This document shows, one piece after another, positions 24,326-32,370 of a stretch of 64,000 nucleotides of DNA (positions are counted from its first letter, which is position 1; every line of letters begins with the position of its first letter). The position numbers and the translations under genes are program-made. Under the pieces are notes generated by a model that was not told the DNA's origin, did not search any database, and was given only the letters and a program-made list of their open reading frames with translations. Source of the stretch: Henriciella marina DSM 19595 (lineage in GTDB: Bacteria > Pseudomonadota > Alphaproteobacteria > Caulobacterales > Hyphomonadaceae); contig NZ_AQXT01000002.1 of assembly GCF_000376805.1 (NCBI RefSeq), forward strand, positions 3,162,001 to 3,226,000, written 5' to 3'.

Positions 24326-24706
24326 GCTCAATAAACCTCGTTTAAACCAGCGAAACTCTATTTAAGATTACACTAACTCTACAAAAGATATAACCGCCAC
24401 TCACTGATTTTTCTGCGGTATTCACACCAGCGCGTAACTTCAAGGCAATGCTGGACCGGAAAACCATTATGGCCCGGATCCTCACAGGTCGCACAGTTTT
24501 TCTGATTGTCAGTCGCTGCGCCGCCTTAGGGCGGGAGAGCTGGCACCGGTCCCCGATTGGCGTTTTGATGGGGTCTGGCAGGTCCTGAAGCCTCGCCCCT
24601 CTAGACACCATCCCGACACCGTCCAGACACCGCCACGACACCGTGATTTCCGGCTTTTTTCCAACCGGACCAAATCATTCGATCCGGTCGGAAAATAGGG
24701 GCGCGA
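24326..24706. other. Intergenic region of 381 bases without a gene
   Basis: This gap separates two minus-strand genes. Its right-hand 100 bases hold four 11-bp tandem repeats (24603-24646) and an inverted repeat CCAACCGGA / TCCGGTCGG (24661-24669, 24683-24691) bounded by T6 and A4. The inverted repeat is not followed by T on either coding strand, so it is not a standard terminator. The rest is unremarkable, with an AT-rich stretch at 24345-24400 that probably contains the promoter of the hydrolase gene. Confidence 0.6.
24603..24646. repeat. Four tandem 11-bp repeats, consensus (A/C)GACACCGTCC
   Basis: AGACACCATCC, CGACACCGTCC, AGACACCGCCA and CGACACCGTGA follow each other without gaps, each keeping GACACC. 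The 11-bp period places every unit on the same face of the helix. Confidence 0.75.
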
Positions 24707-26338
24707 TCAGGCCGAAACGCCGAGGCTTTCCATCGCGAAAGCCTTGATCGATTTATAGTCGGCCTTGCCATTTGGCGCCCGGCTAAGGCTTGGCTTGAAC
24801 AGGACGCGTTTAGGCGCCTTATAGCGGGCCAGCTGGGTCTGGACGAAGGCGCGCAGCGTGTCTTCATCGACCTCGGCCCCGTCATTGAGCTCGACCACCG
24901 CCGTCACTGCCTGGCCCCACTTCTCATCGGCAAGGCCGACGACCAGCGCATCGCGCACAGCGTCATGATTCTTAAGGGCTTCTTCGACCTCTTCAGGGTA
25001 GATCTTCTCACCCGCCGAGTTGATACAGTTGGACCCGCGTCCGAGCAGCGTGATCGTGCCGTCTTCCTCGACCGTGCACCAGTCGCCAGGGACCGCATAG
25101 CGCACGCCGTCCACCTCCCAGAAGGTCGATTTGGTCTTCTCCGGGTCTTTGTAATAGCCAAGCGGTACGGCCCCGCCGCGCGCGATGAAACCCGGAATGC
25201 CAGAGCCCGGTTTCACTTCCTTTCGGTCTTCGGTGAAGACCTTGCAGTCCTCGCCAAGCGTAAAGCGCGCGGTCTTCTGCGTGCCTTCGGCGGTGGTCAC
25301 CGACATGCCGAACCCGACCGCTTCAGAGGCGCCAAAACTGTCCATCAAAGCGACCTGCGGCATGTGCTCGATGAGGCCGCGCTTGACCTCCATCGACCAC
25401 ATCACGCCAGAGCTTGTGATGGTCTGGGCCGAAGAAAGGTCATATTTTCCAGGGTTCTCTTCGAGGACGCGGAGCATTGGCTTGGCAAAGGCGTCGCCAA
25501 CGATCGCCATCGCCGTGACGCCGCGCCGGTCAACCGTCGACCAGAGCTCTTCAGGATCAAACGTCTTGGTGTTCTCCAGCGTCACGATACAGCCGCCGGA
25601 GATGATCGAGCCCATGGCTGTGAAAAGGCCGGTGCCGTGCATGAGCGGGCAGGCCGGCAGCTGGCGGCCATGCTTGCCGACCTCATGCATGAAGGCGAGA
25701 TGCTCGGCCATGTTGTCAGGCGCAAAGCCATAGATCGACATCATCGACTGGCGTGAGCTTTCGCGCCAGATCTTGTGGCTCCACATTACGCCCTTCGGCA
25801 TGCCGGTCGTGCCGCCGGTATAGAGAAAGATGAGATCGTCGTCGGAGCGCTCGATGCCCAGCGGTTCGCCGTCGCCCTTGGAGGCCAGCGTTTCATAGTC
25901 GACGGCATAACCCGGCGTGTCGGTGCCATCTCCGCCGATTTCGACCCAGACCTTCACCTTGGGCAGACGGTCCTTCACGCGGGCGACATGCTCACGGAAT
26001 TCGCGGTCGAAGAAGACGACGGCAGCGTCCGAATTGTCGAAAATATAGGTCAGCTCATCGTCGAGATAGCGGTAATTGACGTTCACATGCGTGAAGCGCG
26101 CTTTGAAGCAGGCGACTAGCGCTTCCATGTATTCTGGCTGGTTGCGCAGATAGAAGCCGGCCTTGTCGCCTGTCTCGACCCCCATGGTCCGAAGCTCACG
26201 CGCAAGATTGTTCGAGCGCTTCGTCATTTCCGGCCAGCTTATGACCCGGTCGCCATGAATGAGGGCAGGATGTTCTTCGCCGAGCTCCGCGCCGACCGCG
26301 TCGAGCATATCGCCAAGATTATAGATGCTGTCGCCCAT
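24707..26338 (-). CDS. Acyl-CoA synthetase (AMP-forming), fatty-acid type
   Basis: ANL-superfamily ligase of 543 residues that activates carboxylic acids, probably fatty acids, to acyl-CoA via an acyl-adenylate. Motifs in order are YTGGTTGMPKGVMWSHK (P-loop), FGASEAVGFG (ATP/substrate), LGRGSNCINSAGEKIYPEEV (hinge) and SRAPNGKADYK with the C-terminal catalytic lysine. The true start is ATG 26338, preceded by GGAGGAAC at 7 bases; the frame stays open upstream for 89 codons, but that stretch is Arg/Ala/Pro-rich and overlaps rnhB. The exact chain-length preference is unknown. Confidence 0.93.
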   Translation of the reverse strand: MGDSIYNLGDMLDAVGAELGEEHPALIHGDRVISWPEMTKRSNNLARELRTMGVETGDKAGFYLRNQPEYMEALVACFKARFTHVNVNYRYLDDELTYIFDNSDAAVVFFDREFREHVARVKDRLPKVKVWVEIGGDGTDTPGYAVDYETLASKGDGEPLGIERSDDDLIFLYTGGTTGMPKGVMWSHKIWRESSRQSMMSIYGFAPDNMAEHLAFMHEVGKHGRQLPACPLMHGTGLFTAMGSIISGGCIVTLENTKTFDPEELWSTVDRRGVTAMAIVGDAFAKPMLRVLEENPGKYDLSSAQTITSSGVMWSMEVKRGLIEHMPQVALMDSFGASEAVGFGMSVTTAEGTQKTARFTLGEDCKVFTEDRKEVKPGSGIPGFIARGGAVPLGYYKDPEKTKSTFWEVDGVRYAVPGDWCTVEEDGTITLLGRGSNCINSAGEKIYPEEVEEALKNHDAVRDALVVGLADEKWGQAVTAVVELNDGAEVDEDTLRAFVQTQLARYKAPKRVLFKPSLSRAPNGKADYKSIKAFAMESLGVSA

Positions 26339-26432
26339 GTGTGACGTTCCTCCGATGAAGTCTTCTATTTCAGCGCATTCTAGGCGCAAAACAGCAGATT
26401 CACGAGGGGTAACGTGGCGTATGGGGCGCGTC

Positions 26433-26999
26433 TCAGGCGGCGCGGAGGGCGCGGGCGATGGGCGCGAAGCTCTTGCGGTGGCAGGCGCACGGCCCAAGCG
26501 TCTCCAGCGCGCTGGAATGGGCCGCGGTGCCATAGCCCTTATGCTGGCTGAAGCCATAGCCCGGATAGCGGGCGCAAAGCTCTGCCATCGCGCGGTCACG
26601 GGCAACTTTGGCCAGAATTGACGCTGCCGAAATGGCAGGTTCGGTGAGGTCGCCTTTTATGATGGCGCGGGCCGGGCAGGGCAGGTTCTGCGGCAGGCAA
26701 TTGCCGTCGATGATCAGCTCTTTCGGGGTCAGGCCCATGATGGCGATGGCGCGCGACATGGCGAGGAAGGTCGCCTGCCGAATGTTCAGCCGGTCGACCT
26801 CTCCGGGGCTCGCCCAGCCAATGCCGAACGTCACGGCCTTGGCCCGGATCTCGGGGTAGATCGCCTCGCGGTGCGCTTCGCTCAGCCTCTTGGAATCTGT
26901 CAGGCCATCAATGGGTTGATCGGGGTCCAGAATAACCGCCCCTGCCGTCACTGGTCCGGCCCAGGGTCCCCGCCCGGCCTCGTCAACGCCGCAAATCAT
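26433..26999 (-). CDS. rnhB: Ribonuclease HII
   Basis: Cleaves the RNA strand of RNA/DNA hybrids and single ribonucleotides in DNA; 188 residues. The catalytic acidic residues sit in CGVDEAGRGPWAGPV (Asp, Glu), LTDSKRLS and the later KGDLTEPAISAASILAKVARDR-type block, with GYGFSQHKGYGT near the C-terminus. ATG 26999 was taken as start because it begins the family's MICGVDEAGRG and has GAGGGAG upstream; an extension to 27071 is not conserved. It reads divergently from the quinone oxidoreductase across about 50 bases and upstream of the acyl-CoA synthetase on the same strand. Confidence 0.96.
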   Translation of the reverse strand: MICGVDEAGRGPWAGPVTAGAVILDPDQPIDGLTDSKRLSEAHREAIYPEIRAKAVTFGIGWASPGEVDRLNIRQATFLAMSRAIAIMGLTPKELIIDGNCLPQNLPCPARAIIKGDLTEPAISAASILAKVARDRAMAELCARYPGYGFSQHKGYGTAAHSSALETLGPCACHRKSFAPIARALRAA

Positions 27000-27051
27000 C
27001 CCTATCTCCCTCTTCAGAAAAACAAGACCACGATTTTGTGAGGATTCCATT

Positions 27052-28023
27052 ATGAGCGACGCATATTGCATTCAGATGAACGAACTTGGCGGCCCGGACG
27101 TGTTGAAAAAGACACAGATGGAGCCCCGCCAGCCCTGGCCGGGCGAGGCGCTGGTGCGCCAGTCGGCGGCGGGCCTGAATTTTATCGATACCTATTTTCG
27201 CACGGGTCTCTACCCCGCCAAGCTGCCTTTTACACCCGGCCAGGAAGGTGCGGGCACAATCGAGGCGGTCGGTGAGGGCGTCGAAAAACTGAAGGTCGGC
27301 GACCGGGTCGCCTATCTCGGCCAGGGCACATATGCGACGCACTATACAGGCCCGGCCTCGCGCATGCTGAAGCTGCCAGATGGTGTCTCTGAAGATGAAG
27401 GCGCGGCGGTCATGCTGAAAGGCCTGACAGCCTGGATGCTATTGTTCGAGGTTTACCGCCCACAGCCGGGCGAGACGGCGCTCGTCTGGGCCCCGGTCGG
27501 CGGTGTCGGCTCTCTCTTGTTGCCGTGGGCAACCTCAATGGGTGTGCGTGTGATCGCGGTGACCTCCAGCGATGAGAAGGCAGAGCTTGCGAAAAAATCG
27601 GGCGCGACAGACGTCATCATGTCGAGCGATGATGTCGCGAGCCGTGTCCGCGAGCTGACCGACGGCAAGGGCGTCAATGTCGCCTATGACAGCGTTGGCA
27701 AGGACTCGGCCAAAGCTTCTCTCGACAGCCTTAAAAGCCGAGGCTGGTTCGTGACCTATGGCAACGCCTCCGGCGCCGTGGAGCCTCTGGCGCCGGGTGA
27801 GCTGAACCGGCGCGGATCCCTCGTCATGACACGGCCCGGCCTCTTTCACTTCGTCGCCGATGATGAGGGCTTGAGACGCGGGGCCGCGGCGCTCTTCGGC
27901 GCGCTTCGGACCGGCACGCTGAAAGCCCAGATCGGCCAGACGTTTGATCTTGCCGATGCGCCAGACGCGCACCGCGCCATTGAAAGCGGCAAGACGATCG
28001 GGTCGACCCTGCTGAAGCCCTAG
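27052..28023 (+). CDS. qor: NADPH:quinone oxidoreductase, zinc-free MDR family
   Basis: A 323-residue medium-chain dehydrogenase/reductase without structural or catalytic zinc cysteines. The N-terminal GroES-like domain shows LNFIDTYFRTGLYP and TPGQEGAGTIEAVGEGV; the Rossmann domain carries the NADPH-binding APVGGVGSLLLPWA, then GKGVNVAYDSVGKDS. The pattern is that of Qor, which reduces quinones or other electrophiles by one electron. It ends with a 4-bp convergent overlap with the cupin gene. Confidence 0.92.
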   Translation: MSDAYCIQMNELGGPDVLKKTQMEPRQPWPGEALVRQSAAGLNFIDTYFRTGLYPAKLPFTPGQEGAGTIEAVGEGVEKLKVGDRVAYLGQGTYATHYTGPASRMLKLPDGVSEDEGAAVMLKGLTAWMLLFEVYRPQPGETALVWAPVGGVGSLLLPWATSMGVRVIAVTSSDEKAELAKKSGATDVIMSSDDVASRVRELTDGKGVNVAYDSVGKDSAKASLDSLKSRGWFVTYGNASGAVEPLAPGELNRRGSLVMTRPGLFHFVADDEGLRRGAAALFGALRTGTLKAQIGQTFDLADAPDAHRAIESGKTIGSTLLKP

Positions 28024-28466
28024 TCAGCGTCGTCTTCGGGTGGCGGTGTTTCGCCATCTTCAAGCAGGATTCGTTCTGGCATGCCGTCCCGGTGGACCCG
28101 GAACACAACCGCGCGCGCCCCATCGGGGCCGCCGCGCGGGGCGTGGGCCGCGCGTGGTGGAATGACGTAGGAGTCGCCCGCGGAAAGAATAATGTCTTCC
28201 TGGCCATCCTGGACGTGCACGGCTGAACCGGAGATCACGTAGAGAAATTCCTCGCCCGGATGGTAATGGCGCGGCACGGTCGCGCCGGGCGGAATGACAA
28301 CATCTGAAATGAGGACTTCGAGGCCGTCGGCAGAGGCAATTGGAGCGCGAAGTTTCTCGTTCGATCCAGCCGGCAGCGTTTCTGCGCCTGAATGGTCTGG
28401 ACCCCCGTGAGCATACGCGGGACCTGCGATTGCCGCGATGACGCCTGCGATAATTAGCGTTTTCAT
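28020..28466 (-). CDS. Exported cupin-domain protein
   Basis: A 148-residue protein with signal peptide (1-19, PAYA-HG) and one cupin barrel. Cupin motif 1 is PRHYHPGEEFLYVISGSA with two His and a Glu for metal; motif 2 is YVIPPRAAHAPRGG with the third histidine. The tail is acidic (PPPEDDAD). It could bind a metal and small ligand in the periplasm; no substrate is evident. Its ribosome-binding site GGGAGG is the end of a 45-base hairpin, which suggests structure-controlled translation. Confidence 0.85.
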   Translation of the reverse strand: MKTLIIAGVIAAIAGPAYAHGGPDHSGAETLPAGSNEKLRAPIASADGLEVLISDVVIPPGATVPRHYHPGEEFLYVISGSAVHVQDGQEDIILSAGDSYVIPPRAAHAPRGGPDGARAVVFRVHRDGMPERILLEDGETPPPEDDAD

Positions 28467-28472
28467 GAAGAA

Positions 28473-28517
28473 CCTCCCTCAAGGTGCGTCGAGCATTGCT
28501 CGGCACCCTGAGGGAGG
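28473..28517 (-). promoter_or_regulatory. Long hairpin enclosing the ribosome-binding site of the cupin gene
   Basis: Arms CCTCCCTCAAGGTGC (28473-28487) and GCACCCTGAGGGAGG (28503-28517) pair over 15 positions (one G-U in the minus-strand RNA), with an inner CGAGC/GCTCG stem and a 3-base loop. Read on the minus strand, the last arm ends in GAGGGAGG, 6 bases before the cupin ATG, so folding would hide the Shine-Dalgarno sequence. It could also end transcription from the dodecin gene. Confidence 0.65.
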
Positions 28518-28537
28518 CAAGAAAAATCAGAGGGCGA

Positions 28538-28756
28538 TCAGGATGGCTTTTCTTCGTATTTGAAGCCGATCTCGATGCAGACCTGATAATAGGCGACCTG
28601 ACCGTCTTCGATATAGCCGCGCGTCTCGGTCACATGAAACCAGTCCATATTCCGGATCGTCTTGCTCGCGCTTTTAAGCGCGCCGTTAATGGCCTCTTCG
28701 ATGGATGTCTTCGACGTGCCAACGACTTTGGTCATTGCGAAAGTATCAGTGGACAT
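28538..28756 (-). CDS. Dodecin, flavin-storage protein
   Basis: A 72-residue dodecin, which forms hollow dodecamers that bind riboflavin or FMN and protect the cell from free flavin. Family marks are VVGTSKTSIEEAINGALKSA, the aromatic MDWFHVTETRGYIEDG with the flavin-stacking tryptophan, and the strand AYYQVCIEIGFKYE with the conserved glutamine. AAAGGAA lies before ATG. The cupin gene follows on the same strand with the hairpin between them. Confidence 0.95.
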   Translation of the reverse strand: MSTDTFAMTKVVGTSKTSIEEAINGALKSASKTIRNMDWFHVTETRGYIEDGQVAYYQVCIEIGFKYEEKPS

Positions 28757-28932
28757 GGGTATTCCTTTCTAAATCTGTCTTCCAAGGAACTAGTCCAACC
28801 CCATCGTGTTCCGAATTGATCCGGAAAATCTTGCGATAACAAAGCGTGTGACGTCGCGGGAGGCCGACGAACGGTCAGCACCAAGGCATCGCCCGTTACG
28901 ACGGCAGTCTGCTTAAATGTAAGGAGGCTCTC

Positions 28933-29826
28933 TTACTGAGGTTCGAGCGCCATCAGCAGCGCTGGATCGATGTAGAAATCCTCGTCCCGGTTCTCGGATG
29001 CGGGATTTCTCCATTTCACGGCCCAGTGAAGATGGGGGCCGGTGGTGCGGCCGGTATTGCCCGTGAGGCCTAGCTGCTCACCGGCCTCGACCTCATCGCC
29101 AGCCGTCACGCCAACTTTGGACATGTGCATGAAGACAGAGACAAGTCCCTGGCCGTGATCGAGGAAGACAGCGCCGCCTTCATAGTAAAGGTCCGGGTCA
29201 CCTAGAATAACGGTTCCCGGTGCAGGTGCGCGGACCGGCGTCCCGATGGGGGCGGCAATGTCATAGCCCTGATGGACCGACACTTTCTCGCATGTTTCGC
29301 CGTCGGCGCCCGTGCCGCTATATTTGCGCTCGGGCCCAAAAGGCGATGAGGCGCGCCCCTCTGCGGGACGTTTGAAGCCAAGGCTCGCACCCGGCCCCTC
29401 ATTGAAAGTTTCGAAGGCGGCCTTTTTCTTCAGCCAGCTCACTTCGACCTGGCGCATCTGCTCCTCGGTGCGCGCATCGACCTTGTCGCAGTCGAGCCCG
29501 GACAGGACCCGGATGTCATCATTGCGCGCGGTAATGTCGAGCGCGAGGGGCGCCGCATCTGGCTGTCCTGGTGTGAGGATGAGCAGACTCGTTTCATCGC
29601 GGGTGAGACCGATCACGGCGTTGCCATCTGCATCCGTGCGCACGTCCCGGACGTTTGCCCCGTTCTCGCCAGCGACGCGGATTTCCGTCTCTGCAGGCCC
29701 GCTGCAGCTCAGAAGGCCGCCTTGCTGCATGACGCCAGTACAGGAGAGGGCGGTGCCTTGCGAGGCCGCGGTCAGGCCGCCGAAGGCCGCCACCGCGAAA
29801 GCAATAGAAAGCCGGATGGGCGTCAT
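28933..29826 (-). CDS. M23-family metallopeptidase
   Basis: Exported LytM-type zinc endopeptidase of 297 residues acting on cell-wall peptide bridges. Signal peptide about 1-23. The N-terminal 150 residues hold three cysteines and a beta-rich domain; the M23 domain follows with HQGYDIAAP (ligands H and D), a histidine in VFMHMSKVG and the HLH in TGPHLHWAV. All zinc ligands are present, so it should be active rather than an EnvC/NlpD-type activator. Its start overlaps the DUF2093 stop by 4 bp. Confidence 0.93.
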   Translation of the reverse strand: MTPIRLSIAFAVAAFGGLTAASQGTALSCTGVMQQGGLLSCSGPAETEIRVAGENGANVRDVRTDADGNAVIGLTRDETSLLILTPGQPDAAPLALDITARNDDIRVLSGLDCDKVDARTEEQMRQVEVSWLKKKAAFETFNEGPGASLGFKRPAEGRASSPFGPERKYSGTGADGETCEKVSVHQGYDIAAPIGTPVRAPAPGTVILGDPDLYYEGGAVFLDHGQGLVSVFMHMSKVGVTAGDEVEAGEQLGLTGNTGRTTGPHLHWAVKWRNPASENRDEDFYIDPALLMALEPQ

Positions 29827-30050
29827 TCTGGGGTCTTGCCCTCGACCATACGGGCCGCGGCTGCGGCGGCATCGATATAGGCTTCCTGGTGATCGACGCT
29901 CCAGTAGCGCAGGGCCGCGATTGGGATTTTCCGGCCGGTCACGGCGCAGGTCACATAATCGCCGGGCTCAATGACATCGACGTCGCCGTCGAGATAGCGC
30001 AATCTGGCTTCGCCGCCTGAAGGTCCGTTTCTGGTAAGCATGGCGCTCAT
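29823..30050 (-). CDS. DUF2093 family protein
   Basis: A 75-residue cytoplasmic protein of a family nearly confined to alphaproteobacteria. The conserved core is EARLRYLDGDVDVIEPGDYV, CAVTGRKIPIAALRYWSVD and HQEAYIDA. The pattern of CAVTG and the aromatic WSVDHQEAY suggests a small zinc-ribbon-like or adaptor fold but the function is unknown. It overlaps the M23 gene by 4 bp and is co-translated with it; the pairing with a cell-wall hydrolase is a possible clue. Confidence 0.9.
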   Translation of the reverse strand: MSAMLTRNGPSGGEARLRYLDGDVDVIEPGDYVTCAVTGRKIPIAALRYWSVDHQEAYIDAAAAAARMVEGKTPE

Positions 30051-30107
30051 AATGGGCTGCCCTGTCCCGCTTGGAAAGTGCGCACCTACAGCTTTTTGTG
30101 CCCTTGG

Positions 30108-30917
30108 CTAATTGCTGCCCGTCTCTGTTTCCTGGGCCGGTTCCGGCGGGGGCGGACGGTCCGGGTTGGGCGTGCGCAGGATAAGGGCCAGCGTGCGGAT
30201 ATAATTGTCTGGCCATTGTCCGGACTTCATGCGCTGGCTGGCGCGCACCACCATCTCAACATTGACGTCCGGGTGGCTGAAGACCTGGTCGGCCGTCAAT
30301 GAACCTTCGCGTGTGCCAGATGTCGTGACGAGTTCTGCCTGCCATTCGGCGACCGCAGGACATTCGGCGATACGCTGGGTCAGGGTGTCACGCCGGGCGC
30401 GGAACGGGTCGAGGCCCGTCTCATCGGACTGCTCGATCGCGAGGGTGCAAGTGACCTGATTATAGGGTGCTTCGACACCGAAGGGTTCGGCGCCCGGGAT
30501 GACGACGACGCACTGGCCAGCACCAAGCGCGCTGAGCGCGTCGCCAGCCTCAAAACTGCCAATGGCATTTCCGCTCGCCGTGGATGGGCTGAGCGCGGCG
30601 AAACGTGACGCGCTGGCGCCCTCGCGGATATAGGGCCCGATCTCGTAGCAGAGCGGGTCGCCGGGGGGAGGCGGCGGCGGTGGAGGCGGCGAGCCCGGAG
30701 ATTGCTGGCGCTGTGGCTGAGAGGGCCTTGGCGTGCTGGGCTGACTGGGCTGAGGCTCATAGCCTGGCGGGGCAGAGGGCACGGTCGGTTCGAAAGGCAG
30801 CGTCGTCGGCGGGGTGTTATCGTCCCGCTGTGCCTGCGCGCCAGCCGGTGTGCTGAGCGCCAGTATAGCGCCGAGACTGGAGAGAAGCCCGCGACGGAGA
30901 GTTCGAATCGATATCAT
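30108..30917 (-). CDS. Exported proline-rich protein, hypothetical
   Basis: A 269-residue protein. ATG 30917 was taken as the start because it opens a good signal peptide (MISIRTLRRGLLSS ... GAQA); a frame extension of 10 codons is possible. Residues about 35-85 are Pro/Gln/Ser-rich and end in nine prolines in a row. The C-terminal 180 residues form a compact domain with three or four cysteines (LCYEIGPYI, GQCVVVIPG, VTCTLAIEQ, AECPAVAEW), likely disulfide-bonded. The long proline spacer suggests the domain is held away from a surface or crosses peptidoglycan. No family recognised. Confidence 0.7.
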   Translation of the reverse strand: MISIRTLRRGLLSSLGAILALSTPAGAQAQRDDNTPPTTLPFEPTVPSAPPGYEPQPSQPSTPRPSQPQRQQSPGSPPPPPPPPPGDPLCYEIGPYIREGASASRFAALSPSTASGNAIGSFEAGDALSALGAGQCVVVIPGAEPFGVEAPYNQVTCTLAIEQSDETGLDPFRARRDTLTQRIAECPAVAEWQAELVTTSGTREGSLTADQVFSHPDVNVEMVVRASQRMKSGQWPDNYIRTLALILRTPNPDRPPPPEPAQETETGSN

Positions 30918-31012
30918 ATACCTGCCAGCGCCGCTCTGCTTGATCATCTCCCGACACTAGGCGGGTTGCCCATATTTCGGCAAGCGTCTGGGTGAGCTTC
31001 AGCGTTTTTGTT

Positions 31013-31037
31013 TTGTTCTCGTGAACAAGTGTGGTAC
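31013..31037. promoter_or_regulatory. Candidate LexA operator before recA
   Basis: TTGTTC-TCGT-GAACAA is a perfect 6-bp inverted repeat (31013-31028). Its right half begins GAAC-N7-GTAC (31023-31037), one base off the GAAC-N7-GAAC direct repeat described for alphaproteobacterial LexA. It lies 63 bases before the recA start. Confidence 0.45.
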
Positions 31038-31099
31038 AGACTGCGCTTCGACAGGAACGCCGGCCTTGCAAAGCGGGGCCATTTATGAGGAGACTGAAC

Positions 31100-32206
31100 A
31101 TGGCCAAACGCGGCAATCTGCAACTCGTGGACAAGGAATCCGGCGTGGATAAGCAAAAGGCACTCGAAACGGCGCTGTCCAATATTGAGCGCTCTTTCGG
31201 CAAGGGCTCGGTTATGCGGCTCGGCGACAAGAAGACCCTCGATGTCGAGGCCGTCTCAACCGGCTCGCTCGGTCTTGATATCGCCCTTGGTATTGGCGGT
31301 CTCCCAAAGGGACGGATCATCGAGATCTATGGCCCTGAAAGCTCTGGCAAGACGACATTGGCGCTGCATTCTGTTGCCGAGGCGCAGAAGGATGGCGGGG
31401 TTTGCGCCTTCATCGACGCAGAACACGCGCTCGACCCTTCCTATGCGGCAAAGCTCGGTGTTGATCTGGACGACCTTCTGGTCTCCCAGCCTGACACGGG
31501 CGAACAGGCGCTTGAGATTGCCGACACGCTGGTGCGGTCCGGCGCGGTCGATCTTCTGGTGATCGATTCGGTGGCGGCGCTGACGCCGCGCGCCGAGATC
31601 GAGGGCGAGATGGGCGATTCGCTGCCCGGTCTTCAGGCCCGCCTGATGAGCCAGGCACTGCGCAAGCTGACCGGTTCGATCTCCAAGTCGAAATGCATGG
31701 TGATCTTCATCAACCAGATCCGCATGAAGATCGGCGTGATGTTTGGCAGCCCTGAAACGACCAGCGGCGGCAACGCGCTGAAATTCTACGCCTCAGTGCG
31801 TCTCGACATTCGCCGCATCGGCGCGATCAAGGACCGCGAGGAGACAATCGGCAACCAGACGCGCGTCAAGGTGGTCAAGAACAAGGTCGCCCCGCCATTC
31901 CGGCAGGTGGAGTTCGATATCCTCTATGGCGAAGGTATTTCCAAGACCGGCGAACTCATTGACCTCGGCGTGAAGTGCGAAGTGGTCGAGAAGGCGGGCT
32001 CCTGGTATTCCTACAAGGAAGAACGCATCGGGCAGGGCCGTGAGAAAGCGCGGCAGTTCCTGAAGGATAATCCTGATATTTCAAATGAGATCGAGCTCGA
32101 AATCCGGCGTCAGTCGGGGCTCCTCTCCGATGTCATGCTGTCTGTCGAAGAAGAGGCAGAAGCTGCCGCAGCAGAAGACGATAGCGACCAGGCTGAAGCA
32201 GGTTGA
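31100..32206 (+). CDS. recA: Recombinase RecA
   Basis: DNA strand-exchange ATPase and LexA co-protease, 368 residues. Walker A is GPESSGKT (78-85), Walker [11 protein letters not shown], loop regions [20 protein letters not shown]-like and the L2 block [19 protein letters not shown]. The C-terminal tail is acidic ([15 protein letters not shown]), as is usual. ATG 31100 with AGGAGA upstream is the start; the open frame 23 codons longer is not conserved. The gene has its own promoter region with a possible LexA site and a terminator-like hairpin behind it, and alaS follows, a common neighbour in alphaproteobacteria. Confidence 0.98.
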   Translation: MAKRGNLQLVDKESGVDKQKALETALSNIERSFGKGSVMRLGDKKTLDVEAVSTGSLGLDIALGIGGLPKGRIIEIYGPESSGKTTLALHSVAEAQKDGGVCAFIDAEHALDPSYAAKLGVDLDDLLVSQPDTGEQALEIADTLVRSGAVDLLVIDSVAALTPRAEIEGEMGDSLPGLQARLMSQALRKLTGSISKSKCMVIFINQIRMKIGVMFGSPETTSGGNALKFYASVRLDIRRIGAIKDREETIGNQTRVKVVKNKVAPPFRQVEFDILYGEGISKTGELIDLGVKCEVVEKAGSWYSYKEERIGQGREKARQFLKDNPDISNEIELEIRRQSGLLSDVMLSVEEEAEAAAAEDDSDQAEAG

Positions 32207-32302
32207 TCTTGACGTCTGGTACTGCCGCACTGCACTGAACGGCAGACTGCGGCGTGCCAGCTTCTTGGCGAGCCCACATAGAGCCTTTATATCGAAGGCC
32301 TG

Positions 32303-32336
32303 AAGCGCCCGGCTGGTTTCGGCCGGGCGCTTGAAT
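32303..32336 (+). terminator. Terminator-like hairpin after recA
   Basis: AAGCGCCCGGC (32303-32313) pairs fully with GCCGGGCGCTT (32322-32332) over an 8-base loop. The T tract behind it is weak (TTGAATTT), so termination may be partial and leave some read-through into alaS. Confidence 0.6.
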
Positions 32337-32370
32337 TTGAGCAAGCGGCAAGGATGGGCCAGACGAGAAG

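Noticed and set aside
24603-24646. CRISPR array
   Set aside because: The repeats are only 11 bases long, directly adjacent, and without spacers.
24661-24691. Inverted repeat CCAACCGGA/TCCGGTCGG as a terminator of the acyl-CoA synthetase gene
   Set aside because: On the minus strand it is followed by A, not T, so it does not fit a Rho-independent terminator.
26339-26605. 89-codon N-terminal extension of the acyl-CoA synthetase
   Set aside because: Arg/Ala/Pro-rich, overlaps rnhB, and a strong ribosome-binding site precedes the internal ATG 26338.
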